From Desmonostoc vinosum HA7617-LM4 (GTDB taxonomy: Bacteria > Cyanobacteriota > Cyanobacteriia > Cyanobacteriales > Nostocaceae): a DNA stretch of 64,000 bases. Of the stretch, positions 27,874-37,087 are shown one piece after another; positions within the stretch are counted from its first letter, which is position 1; each line of letters opens with the position of its first letter. The position numbers were made by a program, and so were the translations under genes. The notes beneath the pieces were generated by a model. The model did no database searches. It was given only the letters and a program-made list of their open reading frames with translations, and was not told the origin of the DNA. The stretch lies in assembly GCA_019359515.1 (NCBI GenBank), contig JAHHHC010000026.1, positions 20,643 to 84,642 of the forward strand, in the 5' to 3' direction.

Positions 27874-27977
27874 ACAGGTGTAGGTTTTTAATATTTGGCG
27901 TTTTGATTGACGCAAAGAAAGATTTCGGAACGGAAAAATAGGCTTTTTCGGATTGAATGCGAAAAACCTACACTTGT
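27874..27977. mobile_element. MITE-like element, intact copy
   Basis: This 104-bp non-coding element is bounded by 16-base inverted repeats: ACAGGTGTAGGTTTTT on the left and the complement of ACAAGTGTAGGTTTTT on the right (one mismatch). The inside is AT-rich, with AAAGATTTCGGAACGGAAAA. A second copy, split by another repeat, is at 13697-13895, and a single end is at 19793-19825. No transposase of its own is present. Confidence 0.75.
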
Positions 27978-28401
27978 GAGGAATGGGGAATTTTCCTATT
28001 CCCTATTTTTTATCCGTATTTTCCTGTAATTAATGTAGTTCAATGATTTGCAAATAATTGTAAGATGCGATCGCAATATCAACTAAAAAAACTTGAGCAG
28101 CAAATTTTTTTAGCTGATACCCATTGGTGACAAGCTTAAGATGACGATTTAGATCATTGTACAGTTGCTCAAAAGGTTACTAAATCAAAGTTTCAGTTGT
28201 TTCCTCTAAGTTTTATCCAGAATCAAAAATAGTTCCTATTCTGCATACTTTTATTTTGTTGATAAAAGAAAAATAATTTTAAGCAATTAAATTCCCTTGA
28301 ACTGTTATACTCTGAAAGCAGGTAATTAAATTGTCATTCTTAGGTAAATAGTAAATAAAAATATAGTATTTACCCAAGTCATGCATTAAATGTGAAAAAT
28401 C
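27978..28401. other. Intergenic region upstream of a small hypothetical gene
   Basis: Nothing beyond AT-rich DNA and one HIP1 site is recognised. No tRNA, riboswitch or coding signal was seen. Confidence 0.4.
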
Positions 28402-28698
28402 ATGAGTAATACTTCAAATTTAATTCTAGATTTTGAAAAATTATTTAGAGAAAAATTAAAACTAAATAATTGCAGATTCCGAAAGAAAAAACAAGAGAAT
28501 AATTATGAAATTACTACTCCTAGCAAAGACGTTTTTTTGATGTGTATAGGTGAATTTCCCGAAATTAAATTAATATATCAGCCAGTAGGGATACGCACAA
28601 AGCAAACTATAGTTTATGAACGGGCTATCCGTTCGCACATAGATTTTTGTTTGAGTAATATTCAGGAAAGCAACACAACTGCTGTTGAACAAAATTAA
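28402..28698 (+). CDS. Small hypothetical protein
   Basis: The 98-residue protein begins MSNTSNLILDFEKLFREKLK and includes the basic segment CRFRKKKQENNYEI. It has predicted alpha/beta character, no signal peptide or membrane helix, and a polar tail. I recognise no family. The frame is AT-rich like its surroundings but has a normal amino-acid composition, and AT-rich DNA seldom stays open this long, so it is probably real. No strong ribosome-binding site is visible before ATG 28402. Confidence 0.5.
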   Translation: MSNTSNLILDFEKLFREKLKLNNCRFRKKKQENNYEITTPSKDVFLMCIGEFPEIKLIYQPVGIRTKQTIVYERAIRSHIDFCLSNIQESNTTAVEQN

Positions 28699-28765
28699 TA
28701 CTCGGTTCATCTAGAAACGAGCATTAATTTTAAGTGAGTGAAGGCAATAAAAAGCCTACATTAAT

Positions 28766-28945
28766 TTACAAAATGCCCCAGAAATGCAGGAAACCTTGTC
28801 CTGAAAGAACTTCAATTAAAACGACAGATAAAAAACCTATCATTGCAAAGCGACCGTTCCAATTTTCACTTTGAGGAGTGAACCGGGGACGCAAAGCATT
28901 GCGAGCATCTAGAACAGGAGGTGTAGGGTTGTTGAAACCTGTCAT
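28766..28945 (-). CDS. hli: High light-inducible protein (one-helix CAB-like)
   Basis: The 59-residue protein starts MTGFNNPTPPVLDARNALRP. Residues about 29-50 (SENWNGRFAMIGFLSVVLIE) are the chlorophyll-binding helix of high light-inducible (small CAB-like) proteins, with the ExxNGRxAMIGF motif. They sit in the thylakoid membrane and protect photosystem II assembly intermediates and chlorophyll. The start at 28945 is chosen over a longer upstream frame because GGAGT lies just before this ATG and the N-terminus matches known proteins. An HLR1 element upstream supports light-stress control. Confidence 0.92.
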   Translation of the reverse strand: MTGFNNPTPPVLDARNALRPRFTPQSENWNGRFAMIGFLSVVLIEVLSGQGFLHFWGIL

Positions 28946-28984
28946 GAGTAAAACTCCAGATATTGTGTTGTCACAGTTACAGAA

Positions 28985-29000
28985 TGTAAAGTAATGTAAC
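28985..29000 (-). promoter_or_regulatory. HLR1 element upstream of the high light-inducible gene
   Basis: On the minus strand GTTACATTACTTTACA matches the HLR1 consensus (G/T)TTACA(T/A)(T/A)NN(T/G)TTACA at every fixed position, 40 bases before the hli start. HLR1 is bound by the response regulator RpaB, which controls high-light genes. A second partial copy (GTTACATTTTCGTAAA) lies about 20 bases further upstream. Confidence 0.8.
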
Positions 29001-29134
29001 AGATATTTACGAAAATGTAACTTGAACTTAAGTGGCAATTTTTCAATTAAGGCTGGGGTGTAAAAAGAGTATGCTGTCCGCCGCAGGGGCACATCATTAG
29101 TAGGCTGATAATTTTGGTGAAGTTGAGCAAAGCT

Positions 29135-29344
29135 TTAGCTAACTAATTCAACTAAAGCGTCGCCTTGAAACCTGACTATACACGAGACTGAGCAGCCACG
29201 GTAATATTCAGTTGTAAATACTGAAAGCGTGATACTGGTCTGACCAGGATCTAAAATTTGTTTCACTTTGCAGATTTGCCTTTTGTTTTTGCAGTAGGCA
29301 ACGATGCGATCGCCGGCTTTGATATCCAACGCTTTAATTTTCAA
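29135..29344 (-). CDS. Small conserved hypothetical protein
   Basis: The 69-residue protein begins MKIKALDIKAGDRIVAYCKN and has a beta-rich SH3-like pattern (AGDRIVAYCKNKRQICKVKQ). It contains four cysteines, but in no metal-binding arrangement that I can name. AAGGAGAAA precedes the ATG at 29344, a good ribosome-binding site, which supports translation. The function is unknown. Confidence 0.6.
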   Translation of the reverse strand: MKIKALDIKAGDRIVAYCKNKRQICKVKQILDPGQTSITLSVFTTEYYRGCSVSCIVRFQGDALVELVS

Positions 29345-29454
29345 TTTCTCCTTAACCTCATCAATAAATTGGCTGAGCCAAACGTTCTAGCTTTAATGTA
29401 GTTCAGATCGTGTTAGCCACTCAACTTAATGACGCCTTGACTCAATAAATATTC

Positions 29455-29625
29455 TAGATTTTGACATTCTCCCCACGGCTGAAGCTACGAGGATTCACAG
29501 CGACCCTGAGACTCCGTAGTCTCCCTCTACTGTGCTACTTAGGAGGCTGCCATAAGCCCCGACTACGGGGAATTCCATACCTGCTGATGAGTGAGAAAAG
29601 GTAGGAAACCCTACCTTAAACCCAA
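29455..29625. mobile_element. Degenerate IS200/IS605-type end or TnpB guide-RNA-like remnant
   Basis: TTGACATTCTCCCCACGGCT, followed by GAAGCTACGAGGATTC, closely resembles the hairpin at the ends of IS605/IS1341 elements (normally CCCC..GGCTGAAGCC..GGGGATTC), but here the right arm has decayed. Further paired segments follow (ACTCCGTAGT; CCGACTACGGGGAATTCC; GGTAGGAAACCCTACC near 29605). No transposase or tnpB is present, so it may be a solo end. The rest of the 29345-29725 gap shows nothing else. Confidence 0.45.
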
Positions 29626-29725
29626 AAAAAGCATTTTGTAACCAAATACCGAATCAAATATCGCACAAGATTTTGACGCATTTATTACAAAAGTATGACG
29701 AAGTTGTGACAAAATGCTACACCTT

Positions 29726-30922
29726 TCAATTAGTGGTTGACTTCGCTATAATACCCAGCTGCAACCCTGGCGGATAACTACCCTCCTCTTTGATGCGCTT
29801 AATTTCAGCATCTGTGATTCGTAAACTTAATGTTTGTGCCAACACTTTAACAATATCTCCCCGGTCAATTACACCCGCCACAGCACTAGCAGGCGAAAGC
29901 ACTGTAATTCGAGGTAATTGCTCATTGTCTAGTTTATTAATTACCTCTGCCAAAGAAGTTGATTCAGCGACAGTGGGTATTTCTGTTAAAGGATGCACAA
30001 TACTGTGTAGAGTTTGGATTTCCCATTGACTCCTTTCAATTGAGCGTAAATCATCAATAGAAACCATACCCCGGTAACGACCATCGGAGGCAGCAAAATA
30101 TACTTGTGAAGGGTTAGCTTCTAAGAGATATAAATCGGCAAAAGCACGCAAAGTTTGGTCAGCATCAACTACCCGAAAGTCACGAGTCATCGCATTGGTG
30201 GCTAATAATTTGAGCAGACTTTCTTGTAATGTGGTAATCCGGTCATAGCTATTAGCGTTACGGACACCAAACCAACCCAACAACGCAATCCATAAACCAA
30301 TAACTAACTCTCTGGTTAAAAAATCTACAACAAACCCTAGAGCGATCGCACCATAGCCTAAAATTTGTCCAGCCCTTGCAGCCCAATGTACAGCTTGAAA
30401 GCGATCGCCTGTTACTTGCCATAGTGCCGCTTTTAACACTTGTCCGCCATCTAGAGGTAAGCCGGGAATTAAGTTAAATAGAGCCACCACTAAGTTAATC
30501 CGCGCCAAATCCCCAACCATGACACTGATTGGACTAGTATCAGGTAAAACATATACTCCCAGACGCAGCACACAAAATAGTCCAATACTTACCAAAGGCC
30601 CAGCGATTGCTACTTGAAACGCTTTGCCTGGAGTTTTCGATTCTTCTTCGATTGCCGCAATACCACCAAACAAAAACAGCGTAATCGAGTTAACTTTAAT
30701 ACCTTGCGATCGAGCTACCAAACTGTGACCTAACTCGTGCAATAACACTGAACCAAAAAGCAACAGCGCCATCACAATACCAGCGCTCCAAGCAATAACA
30801 GTCCCCCATTCCTGGTAAGCTACCCCAAAGTTGAGGGTTGCCAGCCCTAAAATCACAAACCACAACGGGTCTAAAAACAAGGGAATGCCAAATAAAGACC
30901 CTATTTTCCAATTTGTTTGCAT
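29726..30922 (-). CDS. Site-2 protease family metalloprotease with CBS domains
   Basis: The 398-residue intramembrane zinc protease (M50B) has HELGH at 62-66 in the LLFGSVLLHELGHSLVA helix and the third ligand in NLIPGLPLDGGQVLKA (Asp158). Five to six membrane segments span about 10-215. The C-terminal half (about 240-390) holds a CBS pair (TRDFRVVDADQTLRAFADLY, then SLAEVINKLDNEQLPRITVL), which could sense adenine nucleotides. Such proteins cleave membrane-bound regulators; the target is unknown. ATG at 30922 gives MQTNWKIGSLFGIPLF, the family N-terminus. It is monocistronic. Confidence 0.92.
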   Translation of the reverse strand: MQTNWKIGSLFGIPLFLDPLWFVILGLATLNFGVAYQEWGTVIAWSAGIVMALLLFGSVLLHELGHSLVARSQGIKVNSITLFLFGGIAAIEEESKTPGKAFQVAIAGPLVSIGLFCVLRLGVYVLPDTSPISVMVGDLARINLVVALFNLIPGLPLDGGQVLKAALWQVTGDRFQAVHWAARAGQILGYGAIALGFVVDFLTRELVIGLWIALLGWFGVRNANSYDRITTLQESLLKLLATNAMTRDFRVVDADQTLRAFADLYLLEANPSQVYFAASDGRYRGMVSIDDLRSIERSQWEIQTLHSIVHPLTEIPTVAESTSLAEVINKLDNEQLPRITVLSPASAVAGVIDRGDIVKVLAQTLSLRITDAEIKRIKEEGSYPPGLQLGIIAKSTTN

Positions 30923-31217
30923 TACATTGTCCTAAAATTAGCTATTGCCAGCAGCATCTACACTACATCTGGCTGATAAATATAAATTTATATGCACATA
31001 CATTTGACGCATCAATTACAAACGCCGAGGTGCGAAATCCCTAATTTAATAGAATAGACAATTACTGCTAGTGAGCAAAAGTGCATGTAGGGGGAATTGG
31101 GAATCAAGAGGACGCGGGGACGCGGTGAATGTAAATGAAAATTTCTCCGCGTCCCCGCGTCTCACTCTCTCCGCGTCTTCCCCCTCATCCCCCTCATCCC
31201 CCTCATCCTGATCAGTT

Positions 31218-31469
31218 CTACAGGCGACCGATGTTAGTTAGCCCTAAAACAATGCCAATACCGATAACATGACCTAAAGCCATTGCACCAATGAATGTAG
31301 GAATGCTGACGGGTAGTACAGGTAATTTGGGGCCAACTTGAGGTTTTTCAATTTTGGTGCTGAACAAAAGAACTACTATGCTGCTGATACTGATAATGAT
31401 TGCCACTGTTGGACTCCATACAGGTGTTGGAGGAACAGATGCAGCAACTGCTAGTAAGGTAGATAACAT
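31218..31469 (-). CDS. psaK: Photosystem I reaction center subunit PsaK
   Basis: The 83-residue protein starts MLSTLLAVAASVPPTPVWSP and has two hydrophobic helices (TVAIIISISSIVVLLFS and GAMALGHVIGIGIVLGLTNI) ending in GRL. The GHVIGIGIVLGL..IGR end is diagnostic of PsaK, a peripheral subunit near the PSI antenna interface. ATG 31469 is preferred; a TTG one codon upstream is possible, with AGGAG eight bases before the TTG. It is divergent from trpF. Cyanobacteria often have several PsaK forms, and which one this is cannot be told. Confidence 0.9.
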   Translation of the reverse strand: MLSTLLAVAASVPPTPVWSPTVAIIISISSIVVLLFSTKIEKPQVGPKLPVLPVSIPTFIGAMALGHVIGIGIVLGLTNIGRL

Positions 31470-31598
31470 CAAACTTTTGTCTCCTAAGCGAAAAAAGAAA
31501 TTTAGACCTACAAAATTATAAAATTACTAAAGGCAAACCAAACATTTTTGGCATAATTTATACTTTATTAAGTATTTGTTCCTATAGTTGAGATTTAA

Positions 31599-32249
31599 AT
31601 GCGAGTTAAGATTTGCGGTATCACTCAACCACAACAGTCAAGGGCGATCGCTTCTCTGGGTGCAACGACGCTAGGATTTATTTGTGTGCCAACTTCACCT
31701 CGCTACGTGACCATATCGCAAATTCAAGCAGCAATTGCAGTACTGCCAAACAAGATTGACAAAATAGGTGTTTTTGCCAACACTACCATCTCTGACATCA
31801 GCCAAATAGTTCTTGCTTCTGGGTTGACTGGTGTTCAGTTACATGGAGATGAATCATTAGAATTTTGTCAGCAATTACGGCAATCTCTGCCCAACATCGA
31901 AATTATTAGAGCCTTGAGAATTCGCAATCTCGAACAACTCCATCAAGCAGCTAATTATACTCAACACGTAGACACATTGTTACTAGACGCCTATCATCCT
32001 CAACAACTAGGTGGCACAGGTCAAACTTTAGACTGGTCAATGTTAAAGCAATTTAATCCAAGTTTGCCTTGGCTTTTAGCTGGAGGATTAACCCCAGACA
32101 ATATTTTAGAAGCTCTCAGTCAAGTTAATCCTACTGGTATCGATTTATCTAGTGGCGTAGAACATATACCAGGAGATAAGGATCTAAATAAGGTAGCTAG
32201 GTTGTTTCAGCAGTTAGGGAGTGGGGAGACGCGGGGACGCGGTGAATAA
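31599..32249 (+). CDS. trpF: Phosphoribosylanthranilate isomerase
   Basis: The 216-residue (beta/alpha)8 barrel enzyme catalyses step three of tryptophan synthesis. [20 protein letters not shown] contains the active cysteine, [14 protein letters not shown] the phosphate-side motif, VQLHGDES the conserved loop with the catalytic aspartate region, and [15 protein letters not shown] plus GIDLSSGVE the phosphate-binding end. The last ten residues ([10 protein letters not shown]) read into the dispersed GACGCGGGGACGCGG repeat, so the natural stop has probably been replaced. It is a stand-alone trp gene, as usual in cyanobacteria. Confidence 0.95.
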   Translation: MRVKICGITQPQQSRAIASLGATTLGFICVPTSPRYVTISQIQAAIAVLPNKIDKIGVFANTTISDISQIVLASGLTGVQLHGDESLEFCQQLRQSLPNIEIIRALRIRNLEQLHQAANYTQHVDTLLLDAYHPQQLGGTGQTLDWSMLKQFNPSLPWLLAGGLTPDNILEALSQVNPTGIDLSSGVEHIPGDKDLNKVARLFQQLGSGETRGRGE

Positions 32250-32303
32250 TCAATAATAAATGACAAATCCCCATTCCCCATTCCCAATTCCCCATTCCCT
32301 AAC

Positions 32304-33011
32304 CTAAAAGAACGCTGCTTGATGACGAATCAAGTTAAAAAATTCTTCGCGGGTTTTTTGTTCTTCTTGAAACACACCCAGCATGGCACTAGTAACAGTC
32401 CAAGAACCCGGCTTTTGGACGCCTCGCATCACCATGCACATATGGGCAGCTTCCATTACTACAGCAACGCCTTGAGGTTCTAAAATGGTCTGGATTGCTT
32501 CGGCTATTTGGCGGGTTAGCCTTTCCTGTACTTGCAAGCGACGGGAATACATTTCAACAATCCGCGCTAGCTTACTCAAGCCCACAACTTTTTGATTGGG
32601 AATGTAAGCAACATGTGCCCTACCCATAAATGGCAGCATATGATGTTCGCACAGGCTAAAGAAATTAATATCTCGGACTAACACCATCTCGTTGTGCCCT
32701 TCATCAAAGATGGCACCGTTGACGAGTTCTTCTAAAGATTGATTGTAGCCGCCGGTAAGAAACCGCATAGCCTCAGCTACTCGCTTGGGTGTTTTGAGCA
32801 GTCCTTCGCGTTCAGGATCTTCTCCTACGCCTAATATGATTGTTCTTACAGCGTCCATCATTGCTTCCATCTGTTCCTCTTTTGGCTGAAACAGATCTGC
32901 TTGCCGTCCATCGTGGGTGTTGCGATCTGGTCTGGCACTGATGGCTTCTGACAAGTCGGGAATTAAAGGCGATTGAAAACGATTAGAACCGTTGGAACTA
33001 GCGATAGTCAT
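32304..33011 (-). CDS. folE: GTP cyclohydrolase I
   Basis: The 235-residue enzyme makes dihydroneopterin triphosphate for folate and pterin synthesis. The zinc site C121/H124 in [10 protein letters not shown] and the later cysteine in [12 protein letters not shown] are present, along with [20 protein letters not shown] and the C-terminal TSAMLG...EEFFNLI. The N-terminal 40 residues are a variable extension. ATG 33011 begins [12 protein letters not shown]. It is monocistronic, flanked by repeat sequence. Confidence 0.96.
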   Translation of the reverse strand: MTIASSNGSNRFQSPLIPDLSEAISARPDRNTHDGRQADLFQPKEEQMEAMMDAVRTIILGVGEDPEREGLLKTPKRVAEAMRFLTGGYNQSLEELVNGAIFDEGHNEMVLVRDINFFSLCEHHMLPFMGRAHVAYIPNQKVVGLSKLARIVEMYSRRLQVQERLTRQIAEAIQTILEPQGVAVVMEAAHMCMVMRGVQKPGSWTVTSAMLGVFQEEQKTREEFFNLIRHQAAFF

Positions 33012-33040
33012 GATGTCGTCTTGGTTATGATTTGGTCGAG

Positions 33041-33110
33041 ATAATTCGTAATTGATAATGACGCTCCTACGTCGCTACCGCTACGCTAACGTAACTCGTA
33101 ATTGCCCCAA
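33041..33110. repeat. Dispersed AATTCGT / CGCTACGC repeat upstream of folE
   Basis: AATTCGTAATTGATAATGAC is followed by CTACGTCGCTACCGCTACGC and AACGTAACTCGTAATT, a member of the family seen at 8550, 24966 and 52262. It occupies the folE promoter side. Confidence 0.7.
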
Positions 33111-33253
33111 AGATGAATTTGGGGGCTTGAAACAAGGAAAACATTGGTTTTTTTCCGTCAATTTACTGAGGGGTTTGTATCCTAAATTGATTGTGAATTA
33201 CGAACTACGAATTACAAATAAGGTAGGAGGCAGGAGGAAAGAAGAAGGATTCT

Positions 33254-33979
33254 TTAGAGGACGCCGCCGCTGGGCATCAGGGTCAATTCATCAATAACCG
33301 CTTCTTTAGGTAGTAGGGCGGTGTAAAGAATTGACTGAGCAACAATTTCTGGGGTTAACATTTTTGAGCGGTCAAAGTTGGCATGGACGGTTTCTGTGTC
33401 CCAAAGTTCGGTATTGACAGCACCAGGACAAATCGCAGTCACACGAATTCCGTAGGGGCGTTCTTCTTGTGATAGGGTTTGAGAAAGAGCTATGAGACCA
33501 GCTTTGCTGACATTGTATGCCCCCCAACTATGAAAGGGTTGCTTGGCTGCAATCGAGGCAACGTTAATAATTGTGCCAATACCCCGATCGCGCATTCTTG
33601 GCAATACTCCTTTGATGCACTCAAGTACACTAGTGAGGTTTAAATTAATTACCTGTTGCCAGTCCTCTAGGGGGGTAGCACTTAAGGTAGCTGTGTAACC
33701 TATGCCAGCATTGTTAACTAAAATGTCTACATCACCCAAGTCAAGGGCGATCGCTTCTATCTGTTTTTGCACTTGGGAAAGACTAGCTAAATCTACGGCG
33801 TAAGCTTTGGCTTGTACCCCAGCTAGCTTTGCAGCTTCTGCAACCGCCTCTAGTTTATCCAAAGAACGGCTGACCAAGGCGACATCTACTCCCGCCTTCG
33901 CAAATGCTAAAGCCGTTGCTTTGCCAATTCCACTACTCGCCCCAGTAATTAGGGCGTGCCGTTTTCGCTCAACACTCAT
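33254..33979 (-). CDS. Short-chain dehydrogenase/reductase
   Basis: The 241-residue NAD(P)-binding protein has TGASSGIG at 12-19, DILVNNAGIG (about 85-94), Ser142, and Tyr155/Lys159 in SWGAYNVSKAGL, i.e. a complete classical SDR active site. It resembles FabG-like 3-oxoacyl-ACP reductases but is probably not the housekeeping FabG. The ATG at 33979 (MSVERKRHAL) is preceded by GGGAG, so this start is preferred to an upstream TTG. Downstream genes on this strand are unrelated; accA, aar and ado lie upstream on the same strand, suggesting but not proving a link to fatty acid metabolism. Confidence 0.9.
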   Translation of the reverse strand: MSVERKRHALITGASSGIGKATALAFAKAGVDVALVSRSLDKLEAVAEAAKLAGVQAKAYAVDLASLSQVQKQIEAIALDLGDVDILVNNAGIGYTATLSATPLEDWQQVINLNLTSVLECIKGVLPRMRDRGIGTIINVASIAAKQPFHSWGAYNVSKAGLIALSQTLSQEERPYGIRVTAICPGAVNTELWDTETVHANFDRSKMLTPEIVAQSILYTALLPKEAVIDELTLMPSGGVL

Positions 33980-34527
33980 GGTATCTCCCAATTTTTTGGC
34001 AGTTCCTTAAGCTTACTTCCACCCAATTATTCACACCTGTTGGTTTGGATAGATTAAAAGAATCTTAAAATCAGGTAATTTTTTTTCGACAACTGCTAAG
34101 CTTCGATGTCATAGTATGTATGCAAAGCAAGCGTTTCTCCAGCGAAAGTAAGAAAGTGGTCATCTGGGGATGTATGTTGTCTACTCAAAGTAATTACTGA
34201 TGATTACTGAATATTATACAAACCACTCGATTTTCGCAGTAAAGAGTCCTTAACCAAGTTAGAAGTTGATAGGGAAATAGCCACCTTGAAGCTTGGAATT
34301 GGATATTAAAGACCGAAAAGACAGCTCAATATTTAGCAAAGCCTTTTTGCTCTGCCAGGGTTTTCAGTAGGAAATGCAATCTCCGGTATTCAATCCTCTT
34401 CACTCAAATTGAGTAGATTTGCTAAATATACAAATGCCTATGGCTGATAAGATTGTTAAAAATCTTTAAGCGCCATAGGCAATTATAGCATTGCTGTTGA
34501 GCTAATCAAGAGTATTCACTGAAAATA
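33980..34527. other. Intergenic region between accA and the SDR gene
   Basis: No coding sequence is seen in these 548 bases. It holds the SDR promoter side and, near accA, the hairpin listed separately. The centre (34150-34400) is not repeat-like and could hold an unannotated small RNA, but no known family was recognised. Confidence 0.4.
34436..34480 (-). terminator. Long hairpin downstream of accA
   Basis: GCCTATGGC (34436-34444) pairs exactly with GCCATAGGC (34472-34480), with an inner stem AAGATT/AATCTT. It starts 48 bases after the accA stop. The minus-strand continuation (ATTTGTATATTT) is T-rich but not a clean T-run, so terminator function is likely rather than certain. Confidence 0.5.
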
Positions 34528-35508
34528 TTAATGAGCAACTTCAGTGAAAACGCCCATTTTACGGAATTTTTCGTAACGTAGTTGACGGCGTTCTGGTACT
34601 GTTAAACGGTTGAGTTCATCCAAATTAGCCAACAGCGCTTGCTTGAGAGTGGTAGCGGTCTTGAGGGGGTCGGAGTGAGCGCCACCTATGGGTTCGGGTA
34701 AGATTTGGTCAATAATTCCCAGGTTTTTGAGGTCAGAGGAAATAATTTTTAAGGCCACGGCTGCTTGGGGGGCTTTGCTGGCATCTTTCCATAAGATAGC
34801 GGCACAGCCTTCGGGGCTAATAACAGTGTAAATGGCGTGTTCAAACATCAAGATGCGATCGCCAACACCAATACCAAGTGCGCCGCCAGAACTGGCTTCA
34901 CCGATGACCGTACAAATAATTGGTACATCAAGACAGAACATTTCTCGGAGATTATAAGCGATCGCTTCGCCTGCACCTTGGTTTTCGGCTGCCACTGTCG
35001 CCAAAGCGCCTGGTGTATCGATAAAAGTTAAAATCGGCATGGAAAATCTATTAGCGTGTTCCATCAACCGCATTGCTTTACGATAACCACCAGGAGCAGC
35101 CATACCGAAGTTCCGGGCAATATTGTCCTTGGTATCACGTCCTTTTTGCTGGCCTAACATGACGACTGGTTGACCGCCTAGACGACCGACACCACCAATT
35201 AAAGCAGGATCATCAGTTCCACTGCGATCGCCATGCAACTCCATCCATTCATCACTGATAGACTGGATGTAATCAAGAGTACTAGGACGGCGGGGATGTC
35301 GAGCAACTTGCAGTCGCTGAGCCGGTGATAAACTACTGAAAATTTCCTCACGCAGTTGCATGGCACGCGTTTCGAGTTGATGAATTTGACCAGAAACATC
35401 GACGCCATTCTCTTCCGCAAGTTGCCGAATCTGTTCAATTCGAGTTGCAAGTTCTGCTAGAGGTTTTTCAAAATCCAACAGTAGCGGTTTACGCTCGGTA
35501 GTTGCCAT
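34528..35508 (-). CDS. accA: Acetyl-CoA carboxylase carboxyltransferase subunit alpha
   Basis: The 326-residue subunit pairs with AccD to move the carboxyl group from biotin to acetyl-CoA, the first committed step of fatty acid synthesis. [85 protein letters not shown] and [16 protein letters not shown] are canonical AccA blocks. ATG 35508 gives the expected N-terminus [10 protein letters not shown]. It lies 207 bases downstream of aar on the same strand. Confidence 0.97.
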   Translation of the reverse strand: MATTERKPLLLDFEKPLAELATRIEQIRQLAEENGVDVSGQIHQLETRAMQLREEIFSSLSPAQRLQVARHPRRPSTLDYIQSISDEWMELHGDRSGTDDPALIGGVGRLGGQPVVMLGQQKGRDTKDNIARNFGMAAPGGYRKAMRLMEHANRFSMPILTFIDTPGALATVAAENQGAGEAIAYNLREMFCLDVPIICTVIGEASSGGALGIGVGDRILMFEHAIYTVISPEGCAAILWKDASKAPQAAVALKIISSDLKNLGIIDQILPEPIGGAHSDPLKTATTLKQALLANLDELNRLTVPERRQLRYEKFRKMGVFTEVAH

Positions 35509-35715
35509 CGTAGGGGTTATGAATTATGAGTTATAAGTTATCTGTCCTTTGTTCAGTTGTCCTTTGTCAGTTGTCCTCTGTTACAAAGTTCTGTTCGTCG
35601 GAGACGTTGCCGTAGGCATCGCTGGAAGCCAGCGCCCAGACTTTGCGCTTTGTCTTTTGCTTTTTGCCCTTTGCAAATCACAATTGACCAATGACTAATG
35701 ACCAAGGACTAATGA

Positions 35716-36735
35716 CTAAACCAACAATGGTCTAAATCCGTGCTTAACTGACACCTGACCAATCTGCTCCATTTTGTCTACGGTAATCTGATTGCGTCCC
35801 CACGAAAAGTTCGTGTATAACTTCTCAAATTCCAGCAGCATTGATTCGGCGAAACAAGCAAATAATTGACGTGCGGGGACATCCATATTGACTATTTTCA
35901 TAATTTTCCAGTCAATATCAAGTGAATGCTCTACTATTCCACCATTTAACACGAATACGCCAGGATGTTGAATTTTCGTTGCTAAGTTTTTAGGATAGCC
36001 ACCATCAATTAATAAACAAGGTTGCTTTAACGTAGTGGGGTCAATTTCTACACCTTTAGGCATACTAGCCACCCAAACCACAATGTCAGCTTGGGGTAGT
36101 GCTTCACTCAAATCCATGATTTTGCCGCGCCCTAGTTCGTCTTGTAACTCTTTGAGACGTTCTTGGTTGCGGGCTATCAAAAGGAGTTCTTTGACATCTG
36201 TTTTTGCATCTAGCCAGCGTGTTATGGCACTGCCAATATCTCCAGTTGCCCCGCATACTGCAACGGTTGCATTTTTGAGTTCTATTCCCAGTTGTTTTGA
36301 GGCTTCCTCTACCTGCCGACAGATAATATAGGCAGTGTGAGTATTTCCTGTAGTAAAGCGTTCAAACTCTAGTTTGATATTGCGAACTTGGCTAAACTGC
36401 TCCAACTTAAAGTTCTCAAAAATAATCGAAGAAAATCCGCCTAAAGCTGTAATGTTAATACCATGTTTTTGAGCATGTGCCATGGCGTTGAGTACTTTAC
36501 GCGTCGCTGCTTTGATGCGGCGAGTAGCCAACATCTCTGGTAAAAAACAGGATTCTACGTATCGCCCTTCAATTTTCTGCCCAGTCACACTAGTGACAGT
36601 GATGTTATCGACAATTTGTGGCGGGGCGCTGCACCAAAAATCTAGCCCTTGATCGGCGTATTCTGGGAATCCCAATTCGTGAGCTACTGCTTGAGCGTGT
36701 TCTAAACTAGTCAGATGTCCAATTAGACCAAACAT
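35716..36735 (-). CDS. aar: Long-chain acyl-[acyl-carrier-protein] reductase
   Basis: The 339-residue enzyme reduces fatty acyl-ACP to fatty aldehyde with NADPH, the first step of cyanobacterial alkane synthesis. [20 protein letters not shown] is the family start, [18 protein letters not shown] (about 158-175) the nucleotide-binding loop, and Cys294 in [11 protein letters not shown] the residue that forms the acyl thioester. Length and start match characterised homologues. It is followed by accA and preceded by ado on the same strand, separated by 352 bases of repeats. Confidence 0.96.
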   Translation of the reverse strand: MFGLIGHLTSLEHAQAVAHELGFPEYADQGLDFWCSAPPQIVDNITVTSVTGQKIEGRYVESCFLPEMLATRRIKAATRKVLNAMAHAQKHGINITALGGFSSIIFENFKLEQFSQVRNIKLEFERFTTGNTHTAYIICRQVEEASKQLGIELKNATVAVCGATGDIGSAITRWLDAKTDVKELLLIARNQERLKELQDELGRGKIMDLSEALPQADIVVWVASMPKGVEIDPTTLKQPCLLIDGGYPKNLATKIQHPGVFVLNGGIVEHSLDIDWKIMKIVNMDVPARQLFACFAESMLLEFEKLYTNFSWGRNQITVDKMEQIGQVSVKHGFRPLLV

Positions 36736-37087
36736 GTGGTGATGTATTAGGCTTGTGTTGCCTCGAGAGCGTGAAGTTTAGGGGATGGGGAGTGGGGAGT
36801 GGGGAGTGGGGGAGATGAGGGAGATGAGGGAGATGAGGAAAGAATTTTTAACTTACAACTAAGCACTTAATACTCATCACTCATGACTCATAACTCAAAA
36901 CTCTGTACTCAGCACTCAGCACTCATAACTCATAACTTTTTTAACCAAGTTTGGGGGTTTAAGTTCCCTACCGGTAGGGACAAAACCTTTAGTATCGGGG
37001 TTTAAATCCCCAGACGTTCCTACGTCGCTAACGCTTCGCTATCACAAAACGTAATTGCGAATTGCGAATTGCGAATTGCGAATTGAT
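36736..37087. repeat. Repeat-filled spacer between ado and aar
   Basis: It contains tandem GAGTGGG and GGAGATGAG units (36783-36838), ACTCATAACTCA/ACTCAGC-type heptamers (36880-36935), a CCCTACCGGTAGGG hairpin (36968-36981), a fragment CCTACGTCGCTAACGCTTCG, and GCGAATT heptamers (37056-37084). No gene was found. Confidence 0.8.
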
